Of a stretch of 64,000 nucleotides of DNA, positions 1-8,164 are shown in pieces; position 1 is the stretch's first letter; each line of letters opens with the position of its first letter. The notes under the pieces are model-generated. The model saw only the letters and a program-made list of their open reading frames with translations, had not been told where the DNA came from and searched no databases. A program made the position numbers and the translations under genes. Origin of the DNA: Lewinellaceae bacterium (GTDB taxonomy: Bacteria > Bacteroidota > Bacteroidia > Chitinophagales > Saprospiraceae); NCBI GenBank assembly GCA_020636355.1, contig JACJYB010000003.1, positions 460,635 through 524,634 on the forward strand. Direction: 5' to 3'.

Positions 1-902
1 ACCATATTGGTAATACCCAATAGATCGGACCAGCCGGGAATAACAAACCATCCAAAGTCAATTGACCGGCGAAATATCCATCCTAAAGCAGTCAGGGTAA
101 ACAATATAAATACCCGGCGCTCACCTTTCGAGATGCGACCAAGCGCGTTCCATTGATCCTCAATGATTTCGTCGCTTTCGTCAAACCGGCCGCTAATTCC
201 AAAATAGTTGATCATAAAGAGCCATAAGAGGGGCAGGCCCAGTATGACGACCGGTAAGCCCGCTTTAAGCCAGGTAAAAAAACTGATTTCCGGAGCTTCC
301 GGATACAGCTCGTTTAATAAACCGGCCAGGACCATATTCGGAGGCGTACCAATCAGGGACCCGGTGCCCCCGATGGACGCGGCATAAGCAATCGATAACA
401 TCATAGCCAAGCCAAAACGTGAACCGGAACCAGCGGATTCATCCTTGACGATCAAAGCCATTGCAATGGGTAATAGCATCAAGACTACAGCAACATTGGC
501 AATCCAAAGCGATAGAAAGGCAGTAGCAACCATAAAACTCAACAGCAGCTTCCGTCGGCTGGTCCCGATAAGTCGAATGATGTACAATGCGATGCGGCGA
601 TGCAATCCCTGGTATTCAATCGCTCTGGCCAGGAAAAAACCTCCCAGCAACATAAGAACATAATTGTGCCCGTAATTTTCAGCAGTTGCTGAGGCGGAAA
701 GGATGCCCAAAAGTGGAAACAAGGCAAGAGGAACAAGTGCGGTCATAAAAATCGAGATAGCTTCTGTCATCCACCACACAGCCATAAGAAGCGTTACGCC
801 CACTGCATGCCAGGCTGCTGGCGTAAGTCCAGCCGGCGCAGGTACTAACAGGGTCATTAACATGATGGTCACTCCAGTCCAAAGGCCTACTTTTTTTAGC
901 AT
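1..902 (-). CDS. DASS-family anion/dicarboxylate:Na+ symporter (5' part; runs off the window edge)
   Basis: The first 300 residues of a polytopic inner-membrane transporter of the divalent anion:sodium symporter family (SLC13-like), which imports dicarboxylates, sulfate or similar anions. My translation from the ATG at 902 is open to base 1. It shows repeated hydrophobic segments and the family signature around residues 180-195 (GGTGSLIGTPPN). An in-frame stop lies just upstream of the ATG, so the start is firm. Only shadow ORFs in other frames are complete here because the gene is truncated by the window. It follows the dehydratase gene by 32 bp in the same direction, so it is probably the last known gene of that operon and may import the substrate of its enzymes. 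Substrate cannot be told from sequence. Confidence 0.88.
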   Translation of the reverse strand, partial: MLKKVGLWTGVTIMLMTLLVPAPAGLTPAAWHAVGVTLLMAVWWMTEAISIFMTALVPLALFPLLGILSASATAENYGHNYVLMLLGGFFLARAIEYQGLHRRIALYIIRLIGTSRRKLLLSFMVATAFLSLWIANVAVVLMLLPIAMALIVKDESAGSGSRFGLAMMLSIAYAASIGGTGSLIGTPPNMVLAGLLNELYPEAPEISFFTWLKAGLPVVILGLPLLWLFMINYFGISGRFDESDEIIEDQWNALGRISKGERRVFILFTLTALGWIFRRSIDFGWFVIPGWSDLLGITNM

Positions 903-934
903 AATCCGGAAGTTTCCTGGTTTCTAAATAGCTG

Positions 935-1909
935 TTACGCGATGAAAGGAAGTTTCTCCATATCTACATTACCACCAGATAAAATGATCCCGATTCGCTT
1001 TCCGGCAAATTTTTCAGCGTTCCTTAATAAAGCGGCAAATGGAACGGAACCTGATGGTTCGGTAACCAGCTTCAGCCTTTTCCATAACATGGCCATGGCC
1101 GCAATAATCTCGGCTTCACTGACAGTATGTATCTCCGAAACATATTTTTGAATGAGGGGGAAGGTAAATTCACCCAGCGTAGTCTTCAGCCCATCAGCCA
1201 GCGTATTAGCCGATTCATTTTGTTGGATAGAGCCTGCGTGCAGCGATCGGAAAGCATCATCAACAGCTTGTGGCTCTGCTCCTAACACGTTAATACCTTT
1301 ACCGGCGTAATGGCTCCAGAGCGCTGTTCCACTCAACAACCCACCCCCACCTACCGGAGCAATGATCATATCCAGGTCCGGCACTTGCTCCAGGAGTTCT
1401 TTGGCGGCCGTAGCCTGTCCGGCAATCACATTGTAGTTGTTGTAAGGGTGTATAAAATAAGCACCCGTTTCCTGACATATCTTGTCCAGCGCTGCTTCAC
1501 GGGCTTGTTGAGTTGGTTCACAGAAGGTGATCGCTGCACCAAATCCCTTCGTTGCTTCTATTTTAACTTTCGGTGCATTGGAAGGCATGACGATGTAAGC
1601 CGGTATGCCTAATTGTTGAGCAATGCAGGCGGTAGCCTGAGCATGGTTGCCGGAGGAATGGGTTGCGATACCCATGGCCCGCTGTGCCTCAGACAGTGCC
1701 AATGCCGCACTGGTAGCTCCTCGTAGCTTAAAGGCGCCAATTTCATGAAATTGTTCGCACTTAAAATACAAACTACAACCCAGGTCACGGTCAAGATATG
1801 AATAATTTAATGCGGGAGTCGGTGGTACCAGCGCGCGGATACCCTGATGGATGGCCTCTATTTCTTCTCGCGTAGGAACATCGACCAACAAAGGCAATTT
1901 TTCAGTCAT
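935..1909 (-). CDS. PLP-dependent threonine/serine dehydratase or serine racemase-like (fold type II)
   Basis: A 324-residue cytoplasmic pyridoxal-phosphate enzyme of the Trp-synthase-beta fold. It would deaminate threonine or serine to the 2-oxo acid, or racemise serine. The Schiff-base lysine is K61 in FKLRGA. An asparagine loop (SSGNHAQ) and the glycine-rich phosphate loop (PVGGGGLLSG) follow at the expected spacing. The C-terminal ACT regulatory domain of biosynthetic IlvA is absent, which favours a catabolic dehydratase or racemase. The frame extends upstream to 2011, but that would overlap the preceding aminotransferase by 74 bp. ATG 1909 (MTEKLPLL) gives a 28-bp intergenic gap and normal family length, so I use it. 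It sits between a class V aminotransferase and a DASS transporter. Confidence 0.88.
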   Translation of the reverse strand: MTEKLPLLVDVPTREEIEAIHQGIRALVPPTPALNYSYLDRDLGCSLYFKCEQFHEIGAFKLRGATSAALALSEAQRAMGIATHSSGNHAQATACIAQQLGIPAYIVMPSNAPKVKIEATKGFGAAITFCEPTQQAREAALDKICQETGAYFIHPYNNYNVIAGQATAAKELLEQVPDLDMIIAPVGGGGLLSGTALWSHYAGKGINVLGAEPQAVDDAFRSLHAGSIQQNESANTLADGLKTTLGEFTFPLIQKYVSEIHTVSEAEIIAAMAMLWKRLKLVTEPSGSVPFAALLRNAEKFAGKRIGIILSGGNVDMEKLPFIA

Positions 1910-1937
1910 TGGAAATATGATTTTATGCCGGCAAAGA

Positions 1938-3104
1938 CTATCGGCAGGCTTTTTCAAAACAATAAACCAGCGCATCCAGATCTTCACTGGTATTGTATAC
2001 ATGAGGGGCAACCCTTACAAAAGCCCCCCGGTTGGATACATATACATGGTGTTCACGGAACAAGCTCTGCAACCTTTCCCGGTCGAAGCGGTCATCCGGA
2101 ACATACAGTCCTGTCAAATGACTGGCTCTGGAGATTTCCGGCTCTATTTGGACGCCTAATCGTTCCAGTGCCTGGTATGGTTCTTTTATCAATTGCCCGC
2201 AATAGGATTGAATCGCATAGACTCCCCAGTCCAATAGTTGATCCAGTGCTGCTCTTAGCATGGGCAACAAGGCAAAATTGGACGCTTCGCCAACCTGGTA
2301 CCTCCCTGCGTAGGGCCTGTATTCGGGCTGGTAATCAACGAGTCGCTCAAAACGGTCACTTGCTTTTCGGTTTATCCAGGCCTCCTCGATGGGAATACCT
2401 TCGTCAAGAGCCGGCCCATAATAAGCCATCCCAAGCGAATAAGGCCCAAGGAGCCATTTGTATCCACCCACAATCAGCGCGTCCGGTTGTATCCGGTTAA
2501 CACTGAAAGGCATCGCTCCAATAGACTGGGTTCCATCCAAAACCAGCCAGGCCTGGTGTGCCAGTGTCTTGGCACGGATCGCATCAAGATCAAGCCGTAA
2601 TCCATGCGCCCAATGGACCGGAGCACAGGCTACCGCAAGCGTTTTGTCGTCAATGGCTTTTAGGATAGCATGATTCAGCGCCTCACTGCGTGAAAAAAGG
2701 TCCTGGCCGGGTTTAATGATGCGCAATTCCAGGTCGTATTTTTCAGCTAATCGTTGCCAGCTGTAATAGTTACTGGGAAATTGTTCGGATAAGAGGATAA
2801 TATTTCCCTGGGGTTTCACCGGAATATTCTGGACAACCTGGGCTAGACCATAGGATACGGAAGGCAAAAGAGCAACACGCTCCCACGCTTCTGTTTCCAC
2901 CAGCATTGCAAATTGCTTTCGAACAGCATCTACTTCTGTGAAAAAATCCTCCGGATGGAGCAAATAAGGTTTGGACTTTCGCCGAATGCCTTTGATTCCT
3001 GCCTCTTCAACAGCCTTTAGATTAGGCGACATATAGGCAGCATTCAGATAATGTATCTCCGGATCCAAATCAAACAAGTCTTTCTGACAACTCAATGATC
3101 CCAT
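1938..3104 (-). CDS. Class V aminotransferase (cysteine desulfurase/isopenicillin-N-epimerase-like)
   Basis: A 388-residue PLP-dependent fold type I enzyme. The Schiff-base lysine is K216 in GGYKWLLG, and the cofactor-ring aspartate is D190 in LVLDGTQS. The N-terminus (HYLNAAYMSP) is typical of the class V group that includes isopenicillin-N epimerase-like proteins and kynureninase relatives. I see no cysteine-desulfurase catalytic loop, so a C-N lyase, epimerase or transaminase on an amino acid is more likely than sulfur mobilisation. The start is 3 bp after the GNAT stop codon, which implies translational coupling. Exact substrate is unknown. Confidence 0.88.
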   Translation of the reverse strand: MGSLSCQKDLFDLDPEIHYLNAAYMSPNLKAVEEAGIKGIRRKSKPYLLHPEDFFTEVDAVRKQFAMLVETEAWERVALLPSVSYGLAQVVQNIPVKPQGNIILLSEQFPSNYYSWQRLAEKYDLELRIIKPGQDLFSRSEALNHAILKAIDDKTLAVACAPVHWAHGLRLDLDAIRAKTLAHQAWLVLDGTQSIGAMPFSVNRIQPDALIVGGYKWLLGPYSLGMAYYGPALDEGIPIEEAWINRKASDRFERLVDYQPEYRPYAGRYQVGEASNFALLPMLRAALDQLLDWGVYAIQSYCGQLIKEPYQALERLGVQIEPEISRASHLTGLYVPDDRFDRERLQSLFREHHVYVSNRGAFVRVAPHVYNTSEDLDALVYCFEKACR

Positions 3105-3107
3105 AAT

Positions 3108-3551
3108 CTAAGCCTTCCAGTAATAAAAGTTATTCAAAATACGCTCAAATCCGCAAGACTGATATAGGTGGTTGCCTGCAGCATTGCTTACTTCTGTTTC
3201 AAGCATAAGGCCTGCCAGGTCCTCCGCTCGGCATAATGTCTGAACATGCTGGATCAGGGCCCTCCCTACCCCTTGTGACCGAAAATCTTCCTGAACAAAA
3301 AGGTCATTCAACACCCAGTTCCGGCGCATGCCCACGGAGGTAAAAAATGGATACAATTGAACGAATGCCTGTGGCGCATTGGTTATATAAGCAGCAAAAA
3401 TTCTGGATTCATTATTTTCTAGACGTTCCGTGAGAAACTTACGGGCGCCCGGAAGGTCTGCCGGTTGCCGGTAAAACTGCCGATAGGCATCAAATAATGG
3501 AACAATAGAATCTAATTCTATAAGATTTTTGATTTCCCGTATAGCGGCCAT
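3108..3551 (-). CDS. GNAT-family N-acetyltransferase
   Basis: A small acetyl-CoA-dependent N-acetyltransferase of about 147 residues. Motif A is clear (DLFVQEDFRSQGVGRAL, the Q/RxxGxG/A pyrophosphate-binding loop), and a typical C-terminal NHLYQSCGFER segment follows. The open frame extends to a TTG at 3599. I prefer ATG 3551 (MAAIREI) because GNAT domains usually begin with such a strand and because it leaves room for the divergent promoter of the amidase. It is the first gene of the minus-strand group GNAT-aminotransferase-dehydratase-transporter. It may acetylate an amine or amino acid handled by that operon, but this is only inference. Confidence 0.82.
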   Translation of the reverse strand: MAAIREIKNLIELDSIVPLFDAYRQFYRQPADLPGARKFLTERLENNESRIFAAYITNAPQAFVQLYPFFTSVGMRRNWVLNDLFVQEDFRSQGVGRALIQHVQTLCRAEDLAGLMLETEVSNAAGNHLYQSCGFERILNNFYYWKA

Positions 3552-3554
3552 CCT

Positions 3555-3583
3555 TTGTACACTTATGTCTTTGGGTAAATTTA
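3555..3583 (+). promoter_or_regulatory. Candidate Bacteroidota promoter for the amidase gene
   Basis: TTG (3555-3557), 18 bp, then TAAATTTA (3576-3583). This is close to the TTG-N17-20-TAnnTTTG consensus with the last G replaced by A. It ends 25 bp before the amidase ATG. Confidence 0.35.
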
Positions 3584-3608
3584 TATTTTTATTTAACAAT
3601 CTTCAGTT

Positions 3609-5258
3609 ATGCGTAAAGCAATCCTTCTCTTGATTTTCTTTTCTTTTTTGGCAGGTATCGCGGTAGGTTTTGTTTTTAAACCTCAGCCTATTACGCCAGG
3701 TGATGTCCGTGCGGCAGCAAGTTTGATTGACCTGTCGTTTGACGGTCCGGAAATTGATTCCATGCTAAGCGGTCTGGAGGATAATCGAATGGATTTTCAG
3801 GCCTTGCACGATACGACGATTGCGAATTCCGTTATGCCGGCAATCCAGTTCAACCCATTTCCAAAGGACTTCCAGGTACAACGGCTGCAATACCCGGTCC
3901 AGTTTGGCAAAGCGCCGAAAGTAAAACGCCCGGAGAATATGGATGACCTAGCCTTTTATTCGGTTCGCGAATTGGCAGAATTAATCCATGATAAAAAATT
4001 GACTTCTGTGGAATTAACCACGTTCTGTCTGAACCGTCTTAAAAAATACAATCCGGAATTGCACTGTGTCATAACGCTGACGGAGGATCTGGCGATGGAA
4101 CAAGCCCGCAAGGCTGACCAGGAAATCAAACAAGGACGCTACCGGGGCATCCTCCATGGCATCCCTTTCGGAGCAAAGGATTTGCTTGCCGTGCCTGGCT
4201 ACCCGACGACCTGGGGGGCGAAGCCCTATGAGACCCAACAATTTGACTCAGCGGCAACTGTCATCAAACGGCTTGAAGAATCCGGAGCCGTACTGGTTGC
4301 AAAACTCTCTATGGGAGCATTAGCCTGGGGAGATGTATGGTTTGGAGCCAAAACACGGAATCCCTGGAATACCGCACAGGGCTCTTCAGGTTCTTCTGCG
4401 GGTTCTGCCTCGGCAGTGTCCGCGGGGTTAGTACCTTTTGCCATTGGCACAGAGACTTTAGGCTCCATTGTATCACCTTCCACCGTGTGCGGCGTGACCG
4501 GTCTACGACCATCTTATGGCCGGGTTAGCCGGTCGGGAGCCATGGCCCTGAGCTGGTCCATGGATAAAATTGGGCCCATCTGCCGGTCAGTAGAAGATTG
4601 TGCGATCGTGTTTAATGCGATATACGGGCCGGACAACGAAGATCCCACCGTGGTCAATGCAGCCTTCAACTACAATACCAATGCAGCTGTCAAAAAATTT
4701 CGGATCGGATATGTTCCGCGGGATTTCGACCGTCCCTATGCATTCCACCAGAATGACAGCATTTTCCTGGAACAGGTAAAAGCGTTGGGGTTTGAACTCG
4801 TGCCGATTGAACTACCGGAGATTCCGCCCATTCGCTTTATCCTTGAGGTAGAAGGGGCTGCCGCTTTTGATGACTTGACTCGTTCCAATCAGGATGATCT
4901 TTTAGTGAGGCAGATTAAAAATGCCTGGCCTAACGTTTTCCGGACAAGCCGCTTTATTCCCGCCGTAGAATACTTGCAGGCAAACCGCCTCAGAAGCGGA
5001 CTCATTGAAGCACTTTACGAACGGATGAAAGGGGTTGACCTATATCTTTCTCCATCCTGGTTCGGTCGTAATCTGACGTTGACTAATCTTACCGGAAATC
5101 CTTCGGTGGTCATGCCTACCGGTTTAAAAGATGGTTTACCGACCAGCATTACCATGACCGGACAATTATTGGGCGAGGATAAACTGCTTCTGTTTGCAAA
5201 TTACATCCAGGAGCACACCAATTATCATTTGAACCATCCACCCGGGTTTTTGAATTGA
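3609..5258 (+). CDS. Exported amidase (amidase signature family)
   Basis: A 549-residue member of the amidase signature family (GatA/fatty-acid-amide-hydrolase relatives), which hydrolyses C-N amide bonds by a Ser-cisSer-Lys triad. Visible pieces are K190 in FGAKDLL, the serine/glycine-rich stretch with the cis-Ser at S262/S263, and the likely nucleophile S286 in GTETLGS. An N-terminal hydrophobic segment (residues 4-22) and about 110 extra residues before the amidase core indicate export or membrane anchoring, unlike cytoplasmic GatA. No gatB/gatC genes are nearby, so a tRNA amidotransferase role is unlikely. It is divergent from the GNAT operon and is followed by a 149-bp gap. Substrate unknown. 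Confidence 0.88.
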   Translation: MRKAILLLIFFSFLAGIAVGFVFKPQPITPGDVRAAASLIDLSFDGPEIDSMLSGLEDNRMDFQALHDTTIANSVMPAIQFNPFPKDFQVQRLQYPVQFGKAPKVKRPENMDDLAFYSVRELAELIHDKKLTSVELTTFCLNRLKKYNPELHCVITLTEDLAMEQARKADQEIKQGRYRGILHGIPFGAKDLLAVPGYPTTWGAKPYETQQFDSAATVIKRLEESGAVLVAKLSMGALAWGDVWFGAKTRNPWNTAQGSSGSSAGSASAVSAGLVPFAIGTETLGSIVSPSTVCGVTGLRPSYGRVSRSGAMALSWSMDKIGPICRSVEDCAIVFNAIYGPDNEDPTVVNAAFNYNTNAAVKKFRIGYVPRDFDRPYAFHQNDSIFLEQVKALGFELVPIELPEIPPIRFILEVEGAAAFDDLTRSNQDDLLVRQIKNAWPNVFRTSRFIPAVEYLQANRLRSGLIEALYERMKGVDLYLSPSWFGRNLTLTNLTGNPSVVMPTGLKDGLPTSITMTGQLLGEDKLLLFANYIQEHTNYHLNHPPGFLN

Positions 5259-5407
5259 GTCGAGCGGACAAAATTGGCATGCAAGCCGTCAAATCCATGA
5301 ACTATTGAATGCCTCAAGGGGTTTATTTGTATTCAATCAAGAACACCAGCCAACTAGTAAGGCATTGTCCTGTTATAATTTCTAAGTTGGTTACTCGAAG
5401 CTAAACT

Positions 5408-6502
5408 ATGATCTCCTGGAAATTCTCTAAATATTTTGAACCTGAGGACGGTGATCTGTTTGAGAAGCTCTTCAAAGTTTTTCAAGAATTGTTATTGTAC
5501 ACCTCCGGGGATGTGCGTGAGGCTTTAAGCTGGCTTACGGAACTCGATAAAACCTACCATCTTACTACCGAAGAATACGGAATGGCTGATTTTATCCAGG
5601 ACCTGATCGATAAGGGTTACCTGCAACCCGATCAGGAAGCCTCAGGCGGGTTTGCCATTTCCTCCAAAATGGAAGTGTCTATCCGACAAAAAGCGTTGGA
5701 CGATGTTTTTGACTCCATTCGAAAGACCGGTCGCGGGCAACATTCTACCACTTCACCCGGCATGGGTGATGAATTCACCTCAGAAATCAGGCCTTTTGAA
5801 TTCGGTGATAAATTGGATCGGATTGCCATTTCGGAATCACTCCGCAATGCACAAATCAATCACGGAATTGATGATTTTACCCTAACGGAAGGTGATCTGG
5901 AAATCCAGGAAACCTTTTACCAAAGTCAAATGAGCACCGTGCTCATGATTGACATATCCCACTCCATGATCCTGTATGGAGAAGATCGCATAACACCGGC
6001 TAAAAAAGTAGCACTGGCTCTGGCCGAAATGATCCGTACGCGGTACCCGAAAGACACGCTGGATATTCTGGTATTTGGTGACGATGCCTGGCAAATTGAA
6101 TTATCCGAAGTGCCTTACCTGCAGGTGGGGCCTTACCACACGAACACCGTGGCAGGCCTTGAACTTGCCATGGCAATCCTGCGGCGACGCAAAAACCCAA
6201 ACAAACAAGTTTTCATGATTACCGACGGAAAGCCAACCTGCATTAAAGTCGGTAAAAAGTATTACAAAAACGCCTATGGCATCGACAGGAAAATCCTTAA
6301 CAGGACGCTGGCCTTGGGGGCAAAATGCCGTAAACTGGGCATACCTATTACGACTTTTATGATTGCCAGCGATCCCTATCTGGTAGAATTTGTCGATAAA
6401 TTTACTGCTGCAAACCAGGGCAAGGCATTTTACAGTTCCCTGGAAGGACTGGGAGAGTTCCTCTTCATGGACTACAAACAAAACAAACGCAAAAGAAAAT
6501 GA
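5408..6502 (+). CDS. vWA-domain protein paired with a chelatase-like AAA+ ATPase
   Basis: A 364-residue cytoplasmic protein with a C-terminal von Willebrand factor A domain (about residues 175-350) after an acidic alpha-helical N-terminal region. The metal-ion-dependent adhesion site is intact: D182-x-S184-x-S186 (DISHS), a threonine near 245-247 and D273 in ITDGKPT. The stop codon overlaps the start of the following AAA+ gene by 4 bp, so the two are almost certainly co-translated. The arrangement matches MoxR/vWA and Mg-chelatase I/D-type pairs, in which the ATPase ring remodels a client presented by the MIDAS protein. No porphyrin genes are nearby, so the client is unknown. Confidence 0.9.
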   Translation: MISWKFSKYFEPEDGDLFEKLFKVFQELLLYTSGDVREALSWLTELDKTYHLTTEEYGMADFIQDLIDKGYLQPDQEASGGFAISSKMEVSIRQKALDDVFDSIRKTGRGQHSTTSPGMGDEFTSEIRPFEFGDKLDRIAISESLRNAQINHGIDDFTLTEGDLEIQETFYQSQMSTVLMIDISHSMILYGEDRITPAKKVALALAEMIRTRYPKDTLDILVFGDDAWQIELSEVPYLQVGPYHTNTVAGLELAMAILRRRKNPNKQVFMITDGKPTCIKVGKKYYKNAYGIDRKILNRTLALGAKCRKLGIPITTFMIASDPYLVEFVDKFTAANQGKAFYSSLEGLGEFLFMDYKQNKRKRK

Positions 6503-7959
6503 CGCAAGCGAAGACGCTGGGTGCGCTGAAGCAAAATGGCTACCGTCCCCTTACCATCAAGGAAGAGTTACGTAAAAACCTGATCAGCTCACTGAAGAAA
6601 GGCACGAATCCTTTTACCGGGATAGTGGGGTACGAACATACCGTAATCCCGGACATTCAACGTGCACTCCTTTCCAAGCACAATATTTTATTGCTGGGCC
6701 TCCGTGGACAGGCAAAAACCAAGATCGCCCGACTAATGGTCGGTTTGTTGGATGAGTACATACCGGTGGTCGCCGGAAGTGAAATCAACGACGATCCCTT
6801 AAAGCCGTTGAGCCGCTATGCCAAGGACCTTATCGCCGAACAGGGTGATGATACGCCGATTGAATGGGTCCATCGAGATCGCCGATATGTGGAAAAACTG
6901 GCTACTCCTGATGTCACGGTTGCAGACTTGATCGGTGATGTGGATCCTATCAAGGCCGCCAACCTTAGGCTTCCGTATGGTGATGAGCGCGTTTTACATT
7001 TTGGGTTGGTGCCCAGATCCCACCGCTCCATTTTTGTAATCAATGAGCTACCGGACTTGCAACCGCGTATTCAGGTAGCTTTATTTAATATCTTGCAGGA
7101 AGGAGACATTCAGATCCGCGGATTTAAAGTCCGTCTTCCTCTGGACCTTCAATTTGTTTTCACCGCAAATCCGGAGGATTATACCAATCGGGGTTCTATC
7201 ATTACTCCGCTTAAAGACCGTATTGAAAGCCAGATCCTGACGCACTACCCCGGTTCTATCGAAGTTGCCAAGCAAATTACCAGTCAGGAAGCAGACATAG
7301 ACACGGAGACCCGGAATAATATTTATGTACCTGAGTTGCTACTGAATCTCCTTGAACGGGTATCATTTGCAGCACGCGATAGCGAACTGATTGATGAACG
7401 TAGCGGGGTATCCGCACGGATGAGTATTACCGCGCTGGAAAATCTGTATAGCACGGCGGAGCGGAGAATGCTTATCAATGGAGAAAATAAAACGACAGCC
7501 AGGATCATTGATTTCTGGGGAGTCATCCCGGCAATAACCGGCAAAGTCGAGTTGGTCTATGAAGGAGAACAGGAGGGCCCTTATCAGGTGGCATTAAACT
7601 TACTGAGCACTGCAATAAAAGAAGAATTCCTGACTCATTTTCCACATCCGAACAAGGAAGAGCGGAAACAGGAGGGAGATGCATATTATGCCATCAGGGA
7701 ATTTTTTGGCAATGGCCATGAATTAAATCTCCCAAATGATGCGACAGACCCTGCATTCTCATCAGCACTGAATGAAATACCCGGACTAAGAGCATTAATC
7801 AAACCCTTCGCGGAAGAAGACAAACAAGCCTATATGGAATTAATCATTCATGGGCTAGCTGAATTTAATGTGGTCAATAAAGAATTGGTAGGCACAACTT
7901 TATCCTTCCATGATTTTCTTTCCAATATGCTCGACGACCTGGACGAAGACGAGGATTAA
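6499..7959 (+). CDS. Magnesium-chelatase-I/MoxR-like AAA+ ATPase
   Basis: A 486-residue AAA+ ATPase of the helix-2-insert clade. Walker A is GLRGQAKT at residues 67-74, and the Walker B-like segment reads IFVINELPDL. A sensor-1 region (VFTANPEDYTNRG) precedes an arginine-bearing PLKDRIESQ segment, exactly the order seen in chelatase I subunits. The C-terminal lid continues to about residue 350, then a less conserved acidic tail follows. It starts inside the last codons of the vWA gene (ATGA overlap). The pair probably forms a hexameric remodelling machine driven by ATP. It is not evidence for chlorophyll or cobalamin synthesis. Confidence 0.9.
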   Translation: MTQAKTLGALKQNGYRPLTIKEELRKNLISSLKKGTNPFTGIVGYEHTVIPDIQRALLSKHNILLLGLRGQAKTKIARLMVGLLDEYIPVVAGSEINDDPLKPLSRYAKDLIAEQGDDTPIEWVHRDRRYVEKLATPDVTVADLIGDVDPIKAANLRLPYGDERVLHFGLVPRSHRSIFVINELPDLQPRIQVALFNILQEGDIQIRGFKVRLPLDLQFVFTANPEDYTNRGSIITPLKDRIESQILTHYPGSIEVAKQITSQEADIDTETRNNIYVPELLLNLLERVSFAARDSELIDERSGVSARMSITALENLYSTAERRMLINGENKTTARIIDFWGVIPAITGKVELVYEGEQEGPYQVALNLLSTAIKEEFLTHFPHPNKEERKQEGDAYYAIREFFGNGHELNLPNDATDPAFSSALNEIPGLRALIKPFAEEDKQAYMELIIHGLAEFNVVNKELVGTTLSFHDFLSNMLDDLDEDED

Positions 7960-8057
7960 CCACTTCAAGTTCCGTATCCTGCCCCATTAGTCCGAAGGAA
8001 AAACCCGTTCATCGAAGCTTGCGGACACCTGAACTGATTTAACGTTCGCTTAAGAAA

Positions 8058-8085
8058 TTGGGATTTCGAAATAACCCTATATTTG
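8058..8085 (+). promoter_or_regulatory. Bacteroidota-type promoter of lepB
   Basis: TTG (8058-8060), 17 bp, TATATTTG (8078-8085). This is a perfect match to TTG-N17-19-TAnnTTTG. It lies 79 bp before the lepB start and predicts a leader of about 70 nt. Confidence 0.75.
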
Positions 8086-8096
8086 TACCGCTTTGA

Positions 8097-8125
8097 GGAC
8101 GGGGTTGCTCGCAAGATGTGCGTCC
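8097..8125 (+). other. Possible hairpin in the lepB leader
   Basis: GGACG (8097-8101) can pair with CGTCC (8121-8125), and a smaller TTG-CTCG-CAA hairpin is nested inside. It falls entirely within the predicted 5' untranslated region of lepB. It may be only a stable leader structure. Confidence 0.3.
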
Positions 8126-8164
8126 CGCTTCCTTGGATTATTCATCTAATAAGTCGATACCGCC

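Noticed and set aside
1847..2500. 217-codon plus-strand ORF
   Set aside because: It lies antisense to the class V aminotransferase and dehydratase genes, whose catalytic motifs are intact. Its composition is shadow-like.
3609..5258. Glu-tRNA(Gln) amidotransferase subunit A
   Set aside because: It has an N-terminal hydrophobic segment and about 110 extra residues and no gatB/gatC neighbours, so a general exported amidase fits better.
5408..7959. Bacteriochlorophyll or cobalamin chelatase
   Set aside because: Only the ATPase/vWA pair is present; no large chelatase subunit or tetrapyrrole gene is in the window.
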